From: Verrucomicrobiia bacterium
GTDB taxonomy: Bacteria > Verrucomicrobiota > Verrucomicrobiia > JADLBR01 > JAIBCM01
Reading direction: 5' to 3'
DNA: 64,000 nt
Assembly (NCBI GenBank): GCA_019694135.1
Contig: JAIBCM010000003.1
Location: 341,030-405,029 of the forward strand
A model generated the notes under the pieces. That model made no database searches and was not told the DNA's origin. It saw nothing but the letters and a program-made list of their open reading frames with translations. Positions 17,228 through 27,365 of this stretch are shown piece by piece. The position numbers were made by a program, and so were the translations under genes. Positions within the stretch are counted from its first letter, which is position 1. The number at the start of each line of letters is the position of its first letter.

Positions 17228-17249
17228 ATTTTTAAATTGGCAAATTTCT

Positions 17250-17438
17250 CTATTCTTCCATCACCTGCTCTTGTCGAGCTTGCTGCTTTTCCTGCTTTAA
17301 AATTTTTCTTAACCAGGGAACAGATGACAACAACCATATCAACTGCGCCACAATCACAATCACAATCAACCATATCGCCACTTTCCATAAATGACTTTTT
17401 CGACGAGGCGCTGGCTTAACAACTTGATTCATTGGCAT
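17250..17438 (-). CDS. Small single-pass membrane protein
   Basis: A 62-residue protein with a basic N-terminus (VKPAPRRKSHLWK), one hydrophobic helix (VAIWLIVIVIVAQLIWLL) and a charged C-terminal tail (KQEKQQARQEQVMEE). The ATG at 17438 has a purine-rich GAAGGAAG about ten bases upstream; the frame is open from a TTG at 17468. Function unknown. Confidence 0.45.
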   Translation of the reverse strand: MPMNQVVKPAPRRKSHLWKVAIWLIVIVIVAQLIWLLSSVPWLRKILKQEKQQARQEQVMEE

Positions 17439-17541
17439 TAATAAACCGCTTCCTTCGTCACTTGTCAAATTTCTGATTTAAAAAATTGGCCAAGCTCATT
17501 GACTTCTCAGATAAATTCTCGCAAAACCTTGACAGTTTAAT

Positions 17542-18900
17542 ATGTCTCAGCCCGACCAACAAAAAATGGAAAAAATCGTCGCCCTTTGCAAACGGCGCGG
17601 CTTCATCTTTCAATCCTCAGAAGTTTACGGAGGCCTCAATGGCGCTTGGGATTACGGTCCCCTGGGCGTCGAACTCAAGCGCAACGTCAAAGATTACTGG
17701 TGGCGATGTCTGGTTCATTTACGCGACGACATCGTAGGTCTTGATGGAGCAATCTTAATGAATCGCACAGTCTGGCAAGCTAGCGGCCATGAAGAAACTT
17801 TTACTGATCCGATGATCGACTGCAAAACATGCAAAGGCCGCTTTCGTGCGGATCAAATCAATGAAACCGCTTGCCCTCAAAAACCCAGCAAAACCGTCGC
17901 TCAATGCGAAGGTCAAAAAACCGAAGCTCGCAATTTTAACCTCATGTTCAAAACTTACGCTGGTGCCATTGAATCAGACGAAAATCTCGTTTATCTTCGA
18001 CCTGAAACCGCACAAGCCATCTTCGTCCAATTTCGCAACGTTCTGGACACGTCACGGAAAAAACTGCCATTTGGCATCGCGCAAATCGGCAAAGCTTTTC
18101 GCAACGAAATTAACCCGCGCAACTTCACTTTTCGATCTCGCGAATTCGAACAAATGGAGCTGGAATTTTTTGTCAAAGCCGACACCTCCGAAGGATTAAA
18201 ATGGACCGATTACTGGCTTGAGGAACGGTTGAAATGGTATGAATCCATCGGGATCCCACGCACAAAAATTCGCATTTACGATGTGCCAACAGAAAAATTA
18301 GCGCACTACTCAAAAAAAACTTACGATCTGGAATACGAATTTCCCTTCGGCGTTCAAGAACTCGAAGGCATCGCCTATCGCACCGATTACGATTTAAAAC
18401 AACACATGGAAAAAAGTGGCAAACCACTCGACTATTTTAATGAAGAAACCAAGGAACGCTTCATTCCTCACGTCGTTGAACCCAGCGCCGGCGTTGATCG
18501 CACTGTTCTTGCTCTGCTTTGCGAAGCTTATGATGAAGAAGAAGTCGCCGATGAAAAAGGCAACAAAGAAACGCGCACCGTTTTGCGATTCGTGCCACGC
18601 ATGGCTCCTATTAAGGTTGGCATTTTCCCTTTACTAAAAAACAAACAACAACTTGTGGAAAAAGCGCAAGAAGTAGCCAACCTGCTCAAACCACACATGA
18701 CCGTTTTTTATGATGAAGCAGGCGCGATTGGAAGACGCTATCGTCGTCAGGACGAAATTGGCACCCCATTTTGTGTTACGATCGATTTTGAAACCATTGA
18801 AAAAACACCAAACACTGTTACTATTCGCGAACGCGATTCGATGAAGCAAATCCGTTTACCAATAAGCGAGTTACTGGCTTATCTCACTGCAAAACTTTAA
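17542..18900 (+). CDS. glyQS: Glycyl-tRNA synthetase, class II dimeric type
   Basis: It charges tRNA-Gly with glycine. The 452-residue single-chain enzyme is the alpha-2 type found in Gram-positives, archaea and eukaryotes, not the tetrameric GlyQ/GlyS form. Motifs: VALCKRRGFIFQSSEVYGG, AWDYGPLGVELKRN, the class II motif 2 region GKAFRNEINPRNFTFRSREFEQMELEFF, motif 3 VEPSAGVDRTVLALL, and a C-terminal anticodon-binding domain (APIKVGIFPLLKNK, DEAGAIGRRYRRQDEIGTPF). The ATG at 17542 gives the standard start. Confidence 0.96.
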   Translation: MSQPDQQKMEKIVALCKRRGFIFQSSEVYGGLNGAWDYGPLGVELKRNVKDYWWRCLVHLRDDIVGLDGAILMNRTVWQASGHEETFTDPMIDCKTCKGRFRADQINETACPQKPSKTVAQCEGQKTEARNFNLMFKTYAGAIESDENLVYLRPETAQAIFVQFRNVLDTSRKKLPFGIAQIGKAFRNEINPRNFTFRSREFEQMELEFFVKADTSEGLKWTDYWLEERLKWYESIGIPRTKIRIYDVPTEKLAHYSKKTYDLEYEFPFGVQELEGIAYRTDYDLKQHMEKSGKPLDYFNEETKERFIPHVVEPSAGVDRTVLALLCEAYDEEEVADEKGNKETRTVLRFVPRMAPIKVGIFPLLKNKQQLVEKAQEVANLLKPHMTVFYDEAGAIGRRYRRQDEIGTPFCVTIDFETIEKTPNTVTIRERDSMKQIRLPISELLAYLTAKL

Positions 18901-18955
18901 TGATCAGTTTCGTAATTTGATTTATTCTTAACTAGCAACTTATTGCTAAACCGCT

Positions 18956-19285
18956 TTAAGCCGCAGCCGATGTCAACTTACCAAGGATTTCCTTTTTGGA
19001 AACGACGCCCACCATTTGCTCTTTGACTTGTCCATTCTTAAAAATGAGCATTGTAGGAATGGCTCGAATATTATAGCGACCTGCCAGATCCTGATTTTGA
19101 TCTACCTCAACCTTAGCAATCTTAAATTTGCCTACTGATTCGTTAGCAATTTCATCTAAAAGCGGCGCAATCATTTTACAAGGACCACACCATTCTGCCC
19201 AAAAATCAACCAAAACAGGTGTTTCTCCCGAAACTTCACTTTCGAAATTACCACCGTTTAAATGCAAAACATGATCACTAGCCAT
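18956..19285 (-). CDS. trxA: Thioredoxin
   Basis: A 109-residue disulfide reductant of the cytoplasm with the active site WAEWCGPCKMIAPLLDEIA and the cis-proline loop IRAIPTMLIFKNG. No signal peptide is present. It lies just ahead of the tail-anchored protein gene (19307) in the same direction. Confidence 0.96.
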   Translation of the reverse strand: MASDHVLHLNGGNFESEVSGETPVLVDFWAEWCGPCKMIAPLLDEIANESVGKFKIAKVEVDQNQDLAGRYNIRAIPTMLIFKNGQVKEQMVGVVSKKEILGKLTSAAA

Positions 19286-19306
19286 AAATTTTTTCTTAAT
19301 AATATT

Positions 19307-19876
19307 CTACTTAATAATAAAAGGAAATAAAATGGTCGCTAATAAAGCAACGATCACCAAAACTCCCAATATTAAAGTAATATTGTCGGTTCCACCTCCA
19401 ACAGGAGCCATCGGACTTACCGTCATCGGCTTAACCGGCGCAGTAGGAGTCGTAGCACCTGATTTAGCTGGACCCGTAATAGGTTTGGCTGCTGCCGGCG
19501 CGGTCGCAGGTTTAGCCGCTGGCACCGCTCCCGGTGGTTTAACTGCTCCTGGCGCTGCTGTTACAGGCTTGGGAGCTACACCCGCTGGCGTTGCTGCAGG
19601 TTTCACTCCGGTTGGTGAAGCAAGTGCAGCACCTGGTGGTCGAGCAGCAGGCCCTGAACCAACAGGAGTCGCTGGGGATCCAGGCGGTTTAGCCGCAGGA
19701 GCCGGAACACCTGGAACTAAAGGTCGTGGGGGCAAACTAATTTTTACTGTTTCCTTGCGAGGCGCCGATTCTGCAGAAACCGATGGCAACCGCTTATCGG
19801 GTGGCGGAGGCGGTGTCGGAGAACTCGAGCCTGGTGTTGGTGGAGGGGGTGGTGGAGTAGGTATGTTATCAGCCAT
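19307..19876 (-). CDS. Proline/alanine-rich tail-anchored protein
   Basis: The 189-residue protein is almost wholly low-complexity Pro/Ala/Gly/Thr sequence with polyproline runs near the N-terminus (PTPPPPPPTPGSSSP), then one C-terminal hydrophobic segment (NITLILGVLVIVALLATILFPFI) ending four residues later in IIK. This predicts a tail-anchored inner-membrane protein with a long flexible cytoplasmic arm. Function unknown. The opposite strand is also open across almost the whole gene, a by-product of the GC-biased repeats; the strand chosen has the sensible topology and lies between trxA and a lipoprotein gene in the same direction. Confidence 0.6.
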   Translation of the reverse strand: MADNIPTPPPPPPTPGSSSPTPPPPPDKRLPSVSAESAPRKETVKISLPPRPLVPGVPAPAAKPPGSPATPVGSGPAARPPGAALASPTGVKPAATPAGVAPKPVTAAPGAVKPPGAVPAAKPATAPAAAKPITGPAKSGATTPTAPVKPMTVSPMAPVGGGTDNITLILGVLVIVALLATILFPFIIK

Positions 19877-19919
19877 AAATAAAAAATATTTTTTAATTTA
19901 AATTAGTCAACCCTCATTA

Positions 19920-20387
19920 TTAAGGAACCAGAAAAATTTTTCCTGTATAGGGGCATCGCACTTCTGTGCCACGAGCATAAGGCTTTTGCGTTGCTGGATC
20001 ACGCACATCTACTAATCCTGCTGTCTGCGCATAAGGACTTGTCACAAAACCCGGACGACCTGCCACTTTCATACCATAAGGGTAACGCGGCGCTTGATTC
20101 GCATTCGCATTGGGTGGAGGCGGCAAACGACTGGCACCACCGCTCGAATTATCCACAGCCGTCGATGTCGCATCCCCCATCGCAGGTGGAGTATCTGTGC
20201 TTGTTGTCCCAGGATTTTCTGGCGAAACAACTTGTTGACCCGCGGCCGAGTCAGTCTGAGTGACACCACTCGGTTGTTCCGCGGAAATATCAACCGGTGC
20301 TCGCGAAGATCGAGGTTGAGACGAAGCGCAACCGTTTAAAATCAAACTCATGCTGAATGCAATTCCAATTAAAGATAAAAATTTCAT
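19920..20387 (-). CDS. Lipoprotein of unknown function
   Basis: The ATG at 20387 has an AGGAG ribosome-binding site seven bases away and starts a lipoprotein signal peptide (MKFLSLIGIAFSMSLILNGC) with lipobox LNGC. The mature part is disordered (Ser/Pro/Thr/Gln) up to a short conserved-looking C-terminus: PYGMKVAGRPGFVTSPYAQ, VDVRDPATQKPYARGTEV, then RCPYTGKIFLVP. The last two segments resemble small domains seen in other verrucomicrobial lipoproteins, but I cannot name a family. Confidence 0.65.
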   Translation of the reverse strand: MKFLSLIGIAFSMSLILNGCASSQPRSSRAPVDISAEQPSGVTQTDSAAGQQVVSPENPGTTSTDTPPAMGDATSTAVDNSSGGASRLPPPPNANANQAPRYPYGMKVAGRPGFVTSPYAQTAGLVDVRDPATQKPYARGTEVRCPYTGKIFLVP

Positions 20388-20504
20388 AACTATTCTCCTA
20401 GTTAAATTGAGCTGGCAAAATTGCAAGCCTGAAACATCGCATTGACAGAAATCGTTCGTTTGTTAGCTTCACCGACCAAATTTGAAATATTGAAAATAAC
20501 GCAT

Positions 20505-23267
20505 ATGGCAACAAAAACTAAAAAGAAATCGACTCCACGCACCTCAACTACCAAATCCAAAAAATACGTTTACAGCTTTGGCAATGGCCAAGCCGATGGC
20601 CACGGAAAAATGAAAGAACTCTTAGGTGGTAAAGGCGCTAATCTCGCCGAAATGACCCGCATCGGCCTCCCTGTTCCTCCAGGCTTTACGATCACCACAG
20701 AAGTTTGTACTTATTATTATGATCATCATCGTTCTTATCCCGCAGAACTCAAAAGCCAAATTGAAAAAGCCGTAGCACGCCTCGAAAAATCGTTAGGCAA
20801 ACAATTCGGCAATGTCGAAAATCCTCTCTTAGTTGCCGTGAGATCCGGCGCGCGCGATTCCATGCCAGGCATGATGGACACCATCTTAAACCTAGGATTA
20901 AACGATGAAACCGTTTTCGGTCTCATTGCTAAAACAGGCAACGAACGTTTTGCCTACGACTGCTACCGACGCTTCATTCAAATGTATGGCGACGTAGTCA
21001 TGGGCGTGCAAAAACGCGAAGGTGAAGAACACGAACCCTTCGAAACCGTTATCGAAGATCTCAAAGAACATCTTTTCCCAGGCAAACATCACGTGGCCGA
21101 CACCGAATTAGATGCCAACGCTTTGAAAGAACTGGTAAAACGGTTCAAAGCTTTAGTCAAAGAACGCACAGGCAAAGCCTTCCCTTCCTCACCCTGGGAA
21201 CAACTTCTCGGAGCGATCGGAGCAGTTTTCGGCTCTTGGAATAACGAACGCGCAATCATTTACCGTCGTAAATATGGCATTCCTGATGAATGGGGCACCG
21301 CAGTCAACGTACAAGCGATGGTCTTTGGAAACATGGGCGAAACCTCTTGTTCCGGTGTCGCTTTCACTCGAGATCCAGCTTCCGGCGCAAAAGTTTTCTA
21401 TGGAGAATATCTCATCAACGCCCAAGGTGAAGACGTCGTAGCCGGCGTTCGCACACCCGATCCTGTTGCTACCCTTCAAGTCAAAATGCCGCGTGCCCAT
21501 CGCGAACTAGAAGACATTCGCAAAACACTCGAAAGCCATTTTCGCGAAATGCAAGATTTCGAATTCACTGTGGAAGAAGGAAAACTTTACATGCTGCAAA
21601 CGCGCAACGGAAAACGCACCGGTCTTGCTGCGGTTAAAATTGCAGTCGATATGGTAAAAGAAAAACTTCTCAAATGGGAAGAAGCTATCATGCGCGTGCC
21701 CGCCGATTCATTGAGCCATCTTTTGGCTCCCATTTTTGATGGCAAAGCGCGTAAAAATGCCAAAGCCATCGCCACCGGCTTACCCGCAGGCCCCGGAGCC
21801 GCTACAGGTAAAATTATTTTTAATGCTAACGAAGCTGAAGCCCTGGCGCATAAAGGCCAACGCGTATTGCTCGTTCGCGTCGAAACTTCGCCTGAAGATA
21901 TTCGTGGCATGCTTGCTGCAGAAGGCATCCTGACTGCGCGCGGCGGTGTCAGTTCTCACGCAGCATTAGTTGCCCGTCAAATGGGTAAAGTTTGCGTGTG
22001 CGGTGCTTCTGCCTTGCGCATCGATTACGAAAAACAAACCCTCACCATTGGCGATCAAGTTTTCAAAAAAGGCGACTTTTTCTCCATCGACGGCACCAGT
22101 GGCGAAATTTTTGTAGGCGAACTCCCTACCTCCGCCTCCGAAGTCGTGCAAGTACTCGTGGAAAAAAGCTTAAAACCGCAACAAGCCTCCACCTACCAAT
22201 ACTTCGCCCAACTCATGAAATGGGCCGACAAAACTCGCGCCTTACGCGTTCGCACCAATGCGGACACGCCCGATCAAGTTACCACCGCCGTGGCTTTCGG
22301 AGCAGAAGGCATCGGGCTTTGCCGCACCGAACATATGTTTTTTGAAGGCGATCGCATCGACGCTGTGCGAGAAATGATTCTCGCCGACTCAAAAGAAGCA
22401 CGTGAAGCCGCTTTGAAAAAATTGTTGCCATTCCAACGCCAAGATTTCATTGGCATTTTCAAAGCGCTAGATGGTTTGCCCGCTACCATTCGACTTTTGG
22501 ATCCACCATTACACGAATTCTTGCCGCACGATCACGCACAGCAAGCCGCTCTAGCCAATAAATTGGAAATTCCTGTAGAACGCATTGCCAAACGCGTTCA
22601 TGAACTGCATGAATTCAACCCCATGCTCGGTCATCGCGGCTGTCGACTCGGCGTCGTTTACCCTGAAATTTCTGAGATGCAAGCACGCGCCATTTTTGAA
22701 GCGGCGGCAGAAGTTCAGAAAAAAGGAACAAAAGTTCGACCGGAAATCATGATTCCTCTTGTCGGCTTTCCAAAAGAATTAAAACTGCAACTCGCCATTG
22801 TTCGTCGCGTGGCTGAAGCCGTGCAAAAAGAAAAAGGCATTAAACTTCATTACTCCGTTGGAACTATGATTGAAATTCCGCGCGCTTGCGTGGCCGCCGC
22901 CAAAATCGCCCAAGACGCTGAATTCTTTAGCTTCGGCACCAACGATCTCACCCAAACTGCTTTAGGCATGAGCCGCGACGATTCCGGTTCATTCTTACCT
23001 TTTTATCAACGCGACGAAATCGTAAAAAGCAATCCGTTTGCCTCCATTGATGAAGAAGGCGTGGGCGAATTAATGAAAATTGCCATCAAAAACGGTCGCA
23101 CCACGCGGCCCGACATCAAATTAGGCATCTGCGGCGAACACGGTGGCGATCCGGCATCGGTCAAATTCTGCCATCGCATCGGCCTAAGCTATGTTAGTTG
23201 CTCACCTTATCGCATCCCGATTGCGCAATTAGCCGCAGCCCAAGCCGCTTTAGAAAAGAAAAAATAA
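20505..23267 (+). CDS. ppdK: Pyruvate, phosphate dikinase
   Basis: It interconverts pyruvate, ATP and phosphate with phosphoenolpyruvate, AMP and pyrophosphate. The roughly 920-residue protein has the ATP-grasp domain ([25 protein letters not shown] at the start, [34 protein letters not shown]), the swivelling phospho-histidine domain ([23 protein letters not shown]) and the PEP-binding barrel ([31 protein letters not shown], the catalytic cysteine in [10 protein letters not shown]). The ATG at 20505 is preferred over an upstream frame start at 20442; the protein then begins with a short lysine-rich tail. Confidence 0.96.
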   Translation: MATKTKKKSTPRTSTTKSKKYVYSFGNGQADGHGKMKELLGGKGANLAEMTRIGLPVPPGFTITTEVCTYYYDHHRSYPAELKSQIEKAVARLEKSLGKQFGNVENPLLVAVRSGARDSMPGMMDTILNLGLNDETVFGLIAKTGNERFAYDCYRRFIQMYGDVVMGVQKREGEEHEPFETVIEDLKEHLFPGKHHVADTELDANALKELVKRFKALVKERTGKAFPSSPWEQLLGAIGAVFGSWNNERAIIYRRKYGIPDEWGTAVNVQAMVFGNMGETSCSGVAFTRDPASGAKVFYGEYLINAQGEDVVAGVRTPDPVATLQVKMPRAHRELEDIRKTLESHFREMQDFEFTVEEGKLYMLQTRNGKRTGLAAVKIAVDMVKEKLLKWEEAIMRVPADSLSHLLAPIFDGKARKNAKAIATGLPAGPGAATGKIIFNANEAEALAHKGQRVLLVRVETSPEDIRGMLAAEGILTARGGVSSHAALVARQMGKVCVCGASALRIDYEKQTLTIGDQVFKKGDFFSIDGTSGEIFVGELPTSASEVVQVLVEKSLKPQQASTYQYFAQLMKWADKTRALRVRTNADTPDQVTTAVAFGAEGIGLCRTEHMFFEGDRIDAVREMILADSKEAREAALKKLLPFQRQDFIGIFKALDGLPATIRLLDPPLHEFLPHDHAQQAALANKLEIPVERIAKRVHELHEFNPMLGHRGCRLGVVYPEISEMQARAIFEAAAEVQKKGTKVRPEIMIPLVGFPKELKLQLAIVRRVAEAVQKEKGIKLHYSVGTMIEIPRACVAAAKIAQDAEFFSFGTNDLTQTALGMSRDDSGSFLPFYQRDEIVKSNPFASIDEEGVGELMKIAIKNGRTTRPDIKLGICGEHGGDPASVKFCHRIGLSYVSCSPYRIPIAQLAAAQAALEKKK

Positions 23268-23276
23268 AATTGGGCA

Positions 23277-23969
23277 ATGAATTACGCGCTGCGCTATCAT
23301 CTTCCCGCTTGGATTGGAAGAAGATTAGCGCACGCTTTTTTACAAGTGCGCGTTACGGGCAAAGAAAATATTCCTGCCCAAAGCCCTTTCCTACTTATTG
23401 CTAATCACATTAGCCATTTCGACCCGCCACTGCTTGGAATCGTGATCCCCCACTATCTCGCCTGGGTTGTGGCCGCCGACCTTTATACCAATGGACTGCT
23501 TCGAAACTTTTTTAACTATGTTAATGCCATCCCCATCAACCGTAAAATGAACGATCGCCGCGCCGTCAAAGCTATTTTATCGCGCGTAAAACAAAATGAA
23601 AGCATTGGACTTTTCCCCGAAGGCGGCATTCGTTACGGCAAAGATTCTTTATTGCAAGGCGCGCCCATGAATGAAACCGTCGGCGCTATCGCTCATTTAA
23701 CGCATGTTCCCATATTGCCCGCTCTCATTTTAGGTAGTGATAAACTTTATCATTATAAAGCCTGGTTTCGCAAAACAACCGTTGATATTGCATTTGCTCC
23801 AACCATTTCACCTGACCAATTTTCCGGTAGTTCCTCAGAAATTCGTCAACAAATCAATAGTGCAACCACACAAGCTATTCAAAAACTTTTCCAACAAACA
23901 AAAGAAAAATTTCAACTAACCAATTATGATCTCCCCAAATCCGTAGAGGAACGCTGGGCAGGACTATGA
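23277..23969 (+). CDS. plsC: 1-acyl-sn-glycerol-3-phosphate acyltransferase family protein
   Basis: The 230-residue membrane-associated enzyme has the acyltransferase boxes NHISHFDPP (catalytic NHx4D) and FPEGGIRYGKDSLLQGA (FPEG), plus a block III/IV-like segment PILPALILG. It likely makes phosphatidic acid from lysophosphatidic acid for phospholipid synthesis. It follows ppdK by nine bases and ends overlapping the convergent NUDIX gene by six bases. The exact acyl acceptor is not determined by sequence. Confidence 0.85.
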   Translation: MNYALRYHLPAWIGRRLAHAFLQVRVTGKENIPAQSPFLLIANHISHFDPPLLGIVIPHYLAWVVAADLYTNGLLRNFFNYVNAIPINRKMNDRRAVKAILSRVKQNESIGLFPEGGIRYGKDSLLQGAPMNETVGAIAHLTHVPILPALILGSDKLYHYKAWFRKTTVDIAFAPTISPDQFSGSSSEIRQQINSATTQAIQKLFQQTKEKFQLTNYDLPKSVEERWAGL

Positions 23970-24449
23970 TTTCAAATCCAAGCGTTTACTTAGCAAAGTT
24001 TCCCCATCGAAAACAAAATAACCTTCAAATCTTTGTCTTTGAAAAACTAGCGGCAACCAATGCGCATCATCAGCCCACATGCGATGATAAGGCACTTCCG
24101 AAATGTCGCTCCAAAAGGCTAAAGCCTCATCCGTTTCGATAAGCTCCCCTTCATAAGCATCTGCTCGAAAAACAGCGCATTGCAAAGCATAACCATCATG
24201 GAACTGAAAAAAGAGTTCGCCAATATGATCAATCTGTTTGGGTAAAATTCCAATCTCCTCCTGAGTTTCACGAATCGCAGCTTGGAGCGCCGTCTCACCT
24301 GGATCAATGCGTCCTCCCGGCCCATTCACTTTGCCCGCGCCAAAACCACGCTTTTTGTGAATTAACAAAACCTGATCGCCTTGAACTACAAAACAAAGCA
24401 CCGCTTTTTCCTTAGGTTTCCAACAACTCCAATCAAAATCCATACTCAC
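23964..24449 (-). CDS. NUDIX hydrolase, MTH1-like (oxidised purine nucleotide diphosphatase)
   Basis: The 161-residue protein has a full NUDIX box (GGRIDPGETALQAAIRETQEEIGI). Outside the box it matches animal MTH1/NUDT1 as I recall it: KKRGFGAGKVNGPGG before the box, and MWADDAHWLPLVFQRQRFEGYF after it, where MTH1 has MWPDD..W.P....KKF.GYF. The aspartate pair is the purine-recognition element of MTH1. So hydrolysis of 8-oxo-dGTP or 2-hydroxy-dATP is the likely job. Its start overlaps the argS stop (ATGA), so it is translated in the argS operon. Confidence 0.85.
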   Translation of the reverse strand: MSMDFDWSCWKPKEKAVLCFVVQGDQVLLIHKKRGFGAGKVNGPGGRIDPGETALQAAIRETQEEIGILPKQIDHIGELFFQFHDGYALQCAVFRADAYEGELIETDEALAFWSDISEVPYHRMWADDAHWLPLVFQRQRFEGYFVFDGETLLSKRLDLKS

Positions 24450-26149
24450 ATCCTTTCCAAGGTTCGAATTCCTAAAAGTTCACAACCTTGTTTCAAAGTT
24501 TCAGCGACTCGACGGCATAACGTCAAACGATGCGCCCGAATGGCAGACTCCGCTTTCAAAACCGGACATTCTTCAAAAAAGGAATGAAATAGACTCGCCA
24601 AACGATAAAGATAAAAGCAAAGATGGTGCGGACGTTGCTCCAAAGCCACCTCTTCCAAAACTGCATGCCACTGCAATAAAAGCAAAACCAACTCTCGCTC
24701 CTTAGGATGCAAAGCGTCTTGAAGTGCACCTTCTTGGACCTCCATTTCATTGGCTTTACGGATAATGGATTGCGTTCGAACGTAAGCATTCAAAACATAA
24801 GGCGCCGTATTGCCATCAAAAGCTAAAAGTTTTTTCCAATCAAAAACATAATCCAAATGCCGATTTTGCACCAAATCCGCATATTTTACGGAACCGATTC
24901 CTAAAATTTCTGCGATATTTTGTCGCTCTTTCTCCGATAAATCGGGCCGCCGCTCTTTAACGATTTCCAAAGCACGCGCAACTGCTTCATCCAATAATGC
25001 CTCCAACTTTACCGGATCCCCTTCCCGCGTTTTTAACGGTTTTTTATCCGCACCCAAAATCGTGCCAAACGTCACATGAACAAGCCCAACACTCACTTTG
25101 CATCGACACGCCGTGGCAAAAAGTTGTTGAAAATGGAGTGTTTGCCGCGAATCCGTCACATACCAAACGGCATCCGGATGAAACTCTTTCACACGATAAA
25201 AAAGTGTCGCAATATCAGTCGTCGCATACAACGCCGCCCCATCCGATTTTTGGATAAGAAACGGTTTATCTTTCAAATTCGGCTCATCGAAAAAGACGCA
25301 AATAGCGCCTTCACTTTCCTTTGCAACGCCACGAGCAACCAAATCTTCCACAACCATTTTGAGTTGCGGATTATAAAAACTTTCACCCAAAATATGATCA
25401 AAACGCACATCAAGTCGTTCATAAATACGATCAAAGGCAGTATGACTTAACGCGCGAAATTTTTCCCAAAGCGCTAGATTTTCTTCGTCGCCTTCCTGCA
25501 ATTTTTTTAATTCAAAACGTGCTTCTTCTAAAATTTTCTCATCTTTTTGGCTCGCTTCATGAGCCAATTTGTAAAGCCGCTCCATTTCAGCGATGGGATT
25601 CTGCTCTAACTTTTCATATGAACCATATTTACGAAATCCAATAATCAACTTTCCAAATTGTGTGCCCCAGTCGCCAATATGATTATCCGTAATTACGCGA
25701 TGACCTAAAAATCGCATTACACGCGCCAAACAATCTCCCAAAATTGTTGAGCGAATATGCCCCACATGCATCGCCTTAGCCACATTAGGCGCGCTAAAAT
25801 CAATCACAAGGGTTTGCTTGTTTTTTACACGTGGCGCTGAAGAATAAGACTGAAAAGTTTGGACAATAAAATCATTATTCAATCGCAAATTAATAAATCC
25901 CCCGCCTGCTACAGAAAGTTGACCCATTCTTTCATGTTTTGCATTCCACGCTTCAGCGATTTGAGTGGCTAATTCCCGAGGATTTTTACCGGCTTGCTTG
26001 CTCAAAGTCATCGCTGCATTGCTTTGATAATCACCAAAACGTGCATCCGCGCAGGGCTGCCAATAATTAAAATTTTCCGGCAATGCAACATCACTCGTTT
26101 GCAAAATTTCTTGCAAGCAAAGACTTAACTCCTCCAAAAAAGAACTCAT
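24446..26149 (-). CDS. argS: Arginyl-tRNA synthetase
   Basis: It charges tRNA-Arg. The 567-residue class I enzyme has an N-terminal Add-1 domain (GDYQSNAAMTLSKQAGKNPRELA), the HIGH-type motif SAPNVAKAMHVGHIRSTILGD, NHIGDWGTQFGKLI, a typical DIATLFYRV catalytic core with TREGDPVKLEALLDEAV, and a C-terminal DALR anticodon-binding domain (KPRELVLLLLQW-like through RVAETLKQGCELLGI). It is read in the order M50 peptidase, PTS IIA, argS, NUDIX. Confidence 0.96.
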   Translation of the reverse strand: MSSFLEELSLCLQEILQTSDVALPENFNYWQPCADARFGDYQSNAAMTLSKQAGKNPRELATQIAEAWNAKHERMGQLSVAGGGFINLRLNNDFIVQTFQSYSSAPRVKNKQTLVIDFSAPNVAKAMHVGHIRSTILGDCLARVMRFLGHRVITDNHIGDWGTQFGKLIIGFRKYGSYEKLEQNPIAEMERLYKLAHEASQKDEKILEEARFELKKLQEGDEENLALWEKFRALSHTAFDRIYERLDVRFDHILGESFYNPQLKMVVEDLVARGVAKESEGAICVFFDEPNLKDKPFLIQKSDGAALYATTDIATLFYRVKEFHPDAVWYVTDSRQTLHFQQLFATACRCKVSVGLVHVTFGTILGADKKPLKTREGDPVKLEALLDEAVARALEIVKERRPDLSEKERQNIAEILGIGSVKYADLVQNRHLDYVFDWKKLLAFDGNTAPYVLNAYVRTQSIIRKANEMEVQEGALQDALHPKERELVLLLLQWHAVLEEVALEQRPHHLCFYLYRLASLFHSFFEECPVLKAESAIRAHRLTLCRRVAETLKQGCELLGIRTLERM

Positions 26150-26158
26150 AAAAACGGT

Positions 26159-26629
26159 TTAGAGATCTACCTGTTTCTCTGCTTCCAAAATTTCCTCTAA
26201 TTTTTCGGCCGTGTCGGCTTCTAAAAGTTTTTGGCGTTGAGTCTTCGTATTAAGAAATCGCGCTAAGGTAGCCAACGTTTTCAAGTGCAACTGAGTTTGA
26301 TGCTGAGGCACTAGCAATAAAATAACCAAGCGCACAGGCGCTCCGTCCATCGATTCAAATTCAATTCCCGCTTCCGACCGCCCTAAAGCTGCCACGGCCG
26401 TCTCTAATCCAGCAACACCTGCATGGGGAATGGCAATACCACCACCAATACCCGTGCTCATAGAACGTTCGCGCGCTAAAATAGCTTTAGAAGCCGCCTC
26501 TTTTTGATCGTTTCCTACCGCATTGGCTCCCACCAATACCTGCAACAATTCTTCAATCGCTTGCCAACGATCTTTGGCTTGCAAATTGGCCTTCACATGA
26601 GAAAGCGGCATTAATTCCGATAATTTCAT
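26159..26629 (-). CDS. ptsN: PTS sugar transporter subunit IIA (PtsN-like)
   Basis: The 156-residue protein has a single EIIA(Fru/Ntr) domain. The phosphorylated histidine is in STGIGGGIAIPHAGV, and LVILLLVPQHQTQLHLKTLATLARFL is the typical second half. With no sugar permease beside it, a regulatory role like PtsN (nitrogen PTS, potassium) is more likely than transport. Its ATG overlaps the stop of the upstream peptidase gene. Confidence 0.85.
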   Translation of the reverse strand: MKLSELMPLSHVKANLQAKDRWQAIEELLQVLVGANAVGNDQKEAASKAILARERSMSTGIGGGIAIPHAGVAGLETAVAALGRSEAGIEFESMDGAPVRLVILLLVPQHQTQLHLKTLATLARFLNTKTQRQKLLEADTAEKLEEILEAEKQVDL

Positions 26630-27318
26630 AAGCGACTACCACTAAAGCAAAATTGGTAAAATGACAACCCTAGCTCTCGCATTTCTTTCCACCCCTGCAA
26701 AAATCCTATCCACCATTGTTCCCAAGTTAATTGAGGTAATAACAAAATCAGAAAAAAAGTGAGCAGCAAAATATTCATAAGATAAATAAAACTCATCGAA
26801 AAAAGCCATCCATGCTGCGTAACATCCGACTGTTCGGTGGTTACTAACATCAAAATAGTAAACGTAAAATGAAAGCTCCACGTCAACCCCAACACAGCAT
26901 ACAAAATGACGTTCCATCCATCTAAAGGCACCCAAAAAGAAAGCAACCACCATAGCCAGATCGCTAACCCGCTATAAATAGGAAAAAAATAAGGCGCAAG
27001 CGCGATCCACACATTACTTTTATCCGTGCGCACGTAACCGCCACGAGACGAAACTTTCATTCGAAACACGCTGCCACCAAAAAGCCAAATGCCCAAAGCA
27101 TGTGTCAACTCATGACCAAACACGTAAAGCCACATCGGTCGTGGTAAAATAAAAAAGAGCAATAGCCAACTCACACAACCCGCGCCAAACCATACTAATG
27201 AATTTTGCGCATAAAGTTGCGTTTTCAATTCATAGAGACTCATTCCCAAGGCGTAAGAACACAAAAATGCCAAAGGAATAAGACCTAAAAGACCAATAAA
27301 AAATTTTTGCCACTTCAC
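26626..27318 (-). CDS. M50-like zinc metalloprotease family membrane protein
   Basis: The 230-residue protein has about five membrane segments and the sequence LYVFGHELTHALGIWLFGG, a HExxH-type zinc site (HELTH) inside a membrane helix as in site-2 proteases. The second metal ligand is not obvious. Substrate unknown. It begins a run with ptsN and argS, with its stop overlapping the ptsN start (ATGA), and is divergent from rpsT. Confidence 0.7.
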   Translation of the reverse strand: MKWQKFFIGLLGLIPLAFLCSYALGMSLYELKTQLYAQNSLVWFGAGCVSWLLLFFILPRPMWLYVFGHELTHALGIWLFGGSVFRMKVSSRGGYVRTDKSNVWIALAPYFFPIYSGLAIWLWWLLSFWVPLDGWNVILYAVLGLTWSFHFTFTILMLVTTEQSDVTQHGWLFSMSFIYLMNILLLTFFLILLLPQLTWEQWWIGFLQGWKEMRELGLSFYQFCFSGSRL

Positions 27319-27365
27319 ACTTGCTTTTTTTTGCGCTCTTTTTACCGTCTTGGAAATCGTTTTTT

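Noticed and set aside
19332..19901. Glycine/alanine-rich forward-strand frame antisense to the proline-rich gene
   Set aside because: It mirrors low-complexity codons of the reverse-strand gene. The reverse protein has a sensible tail anchor and lies in a reverse-strand run.
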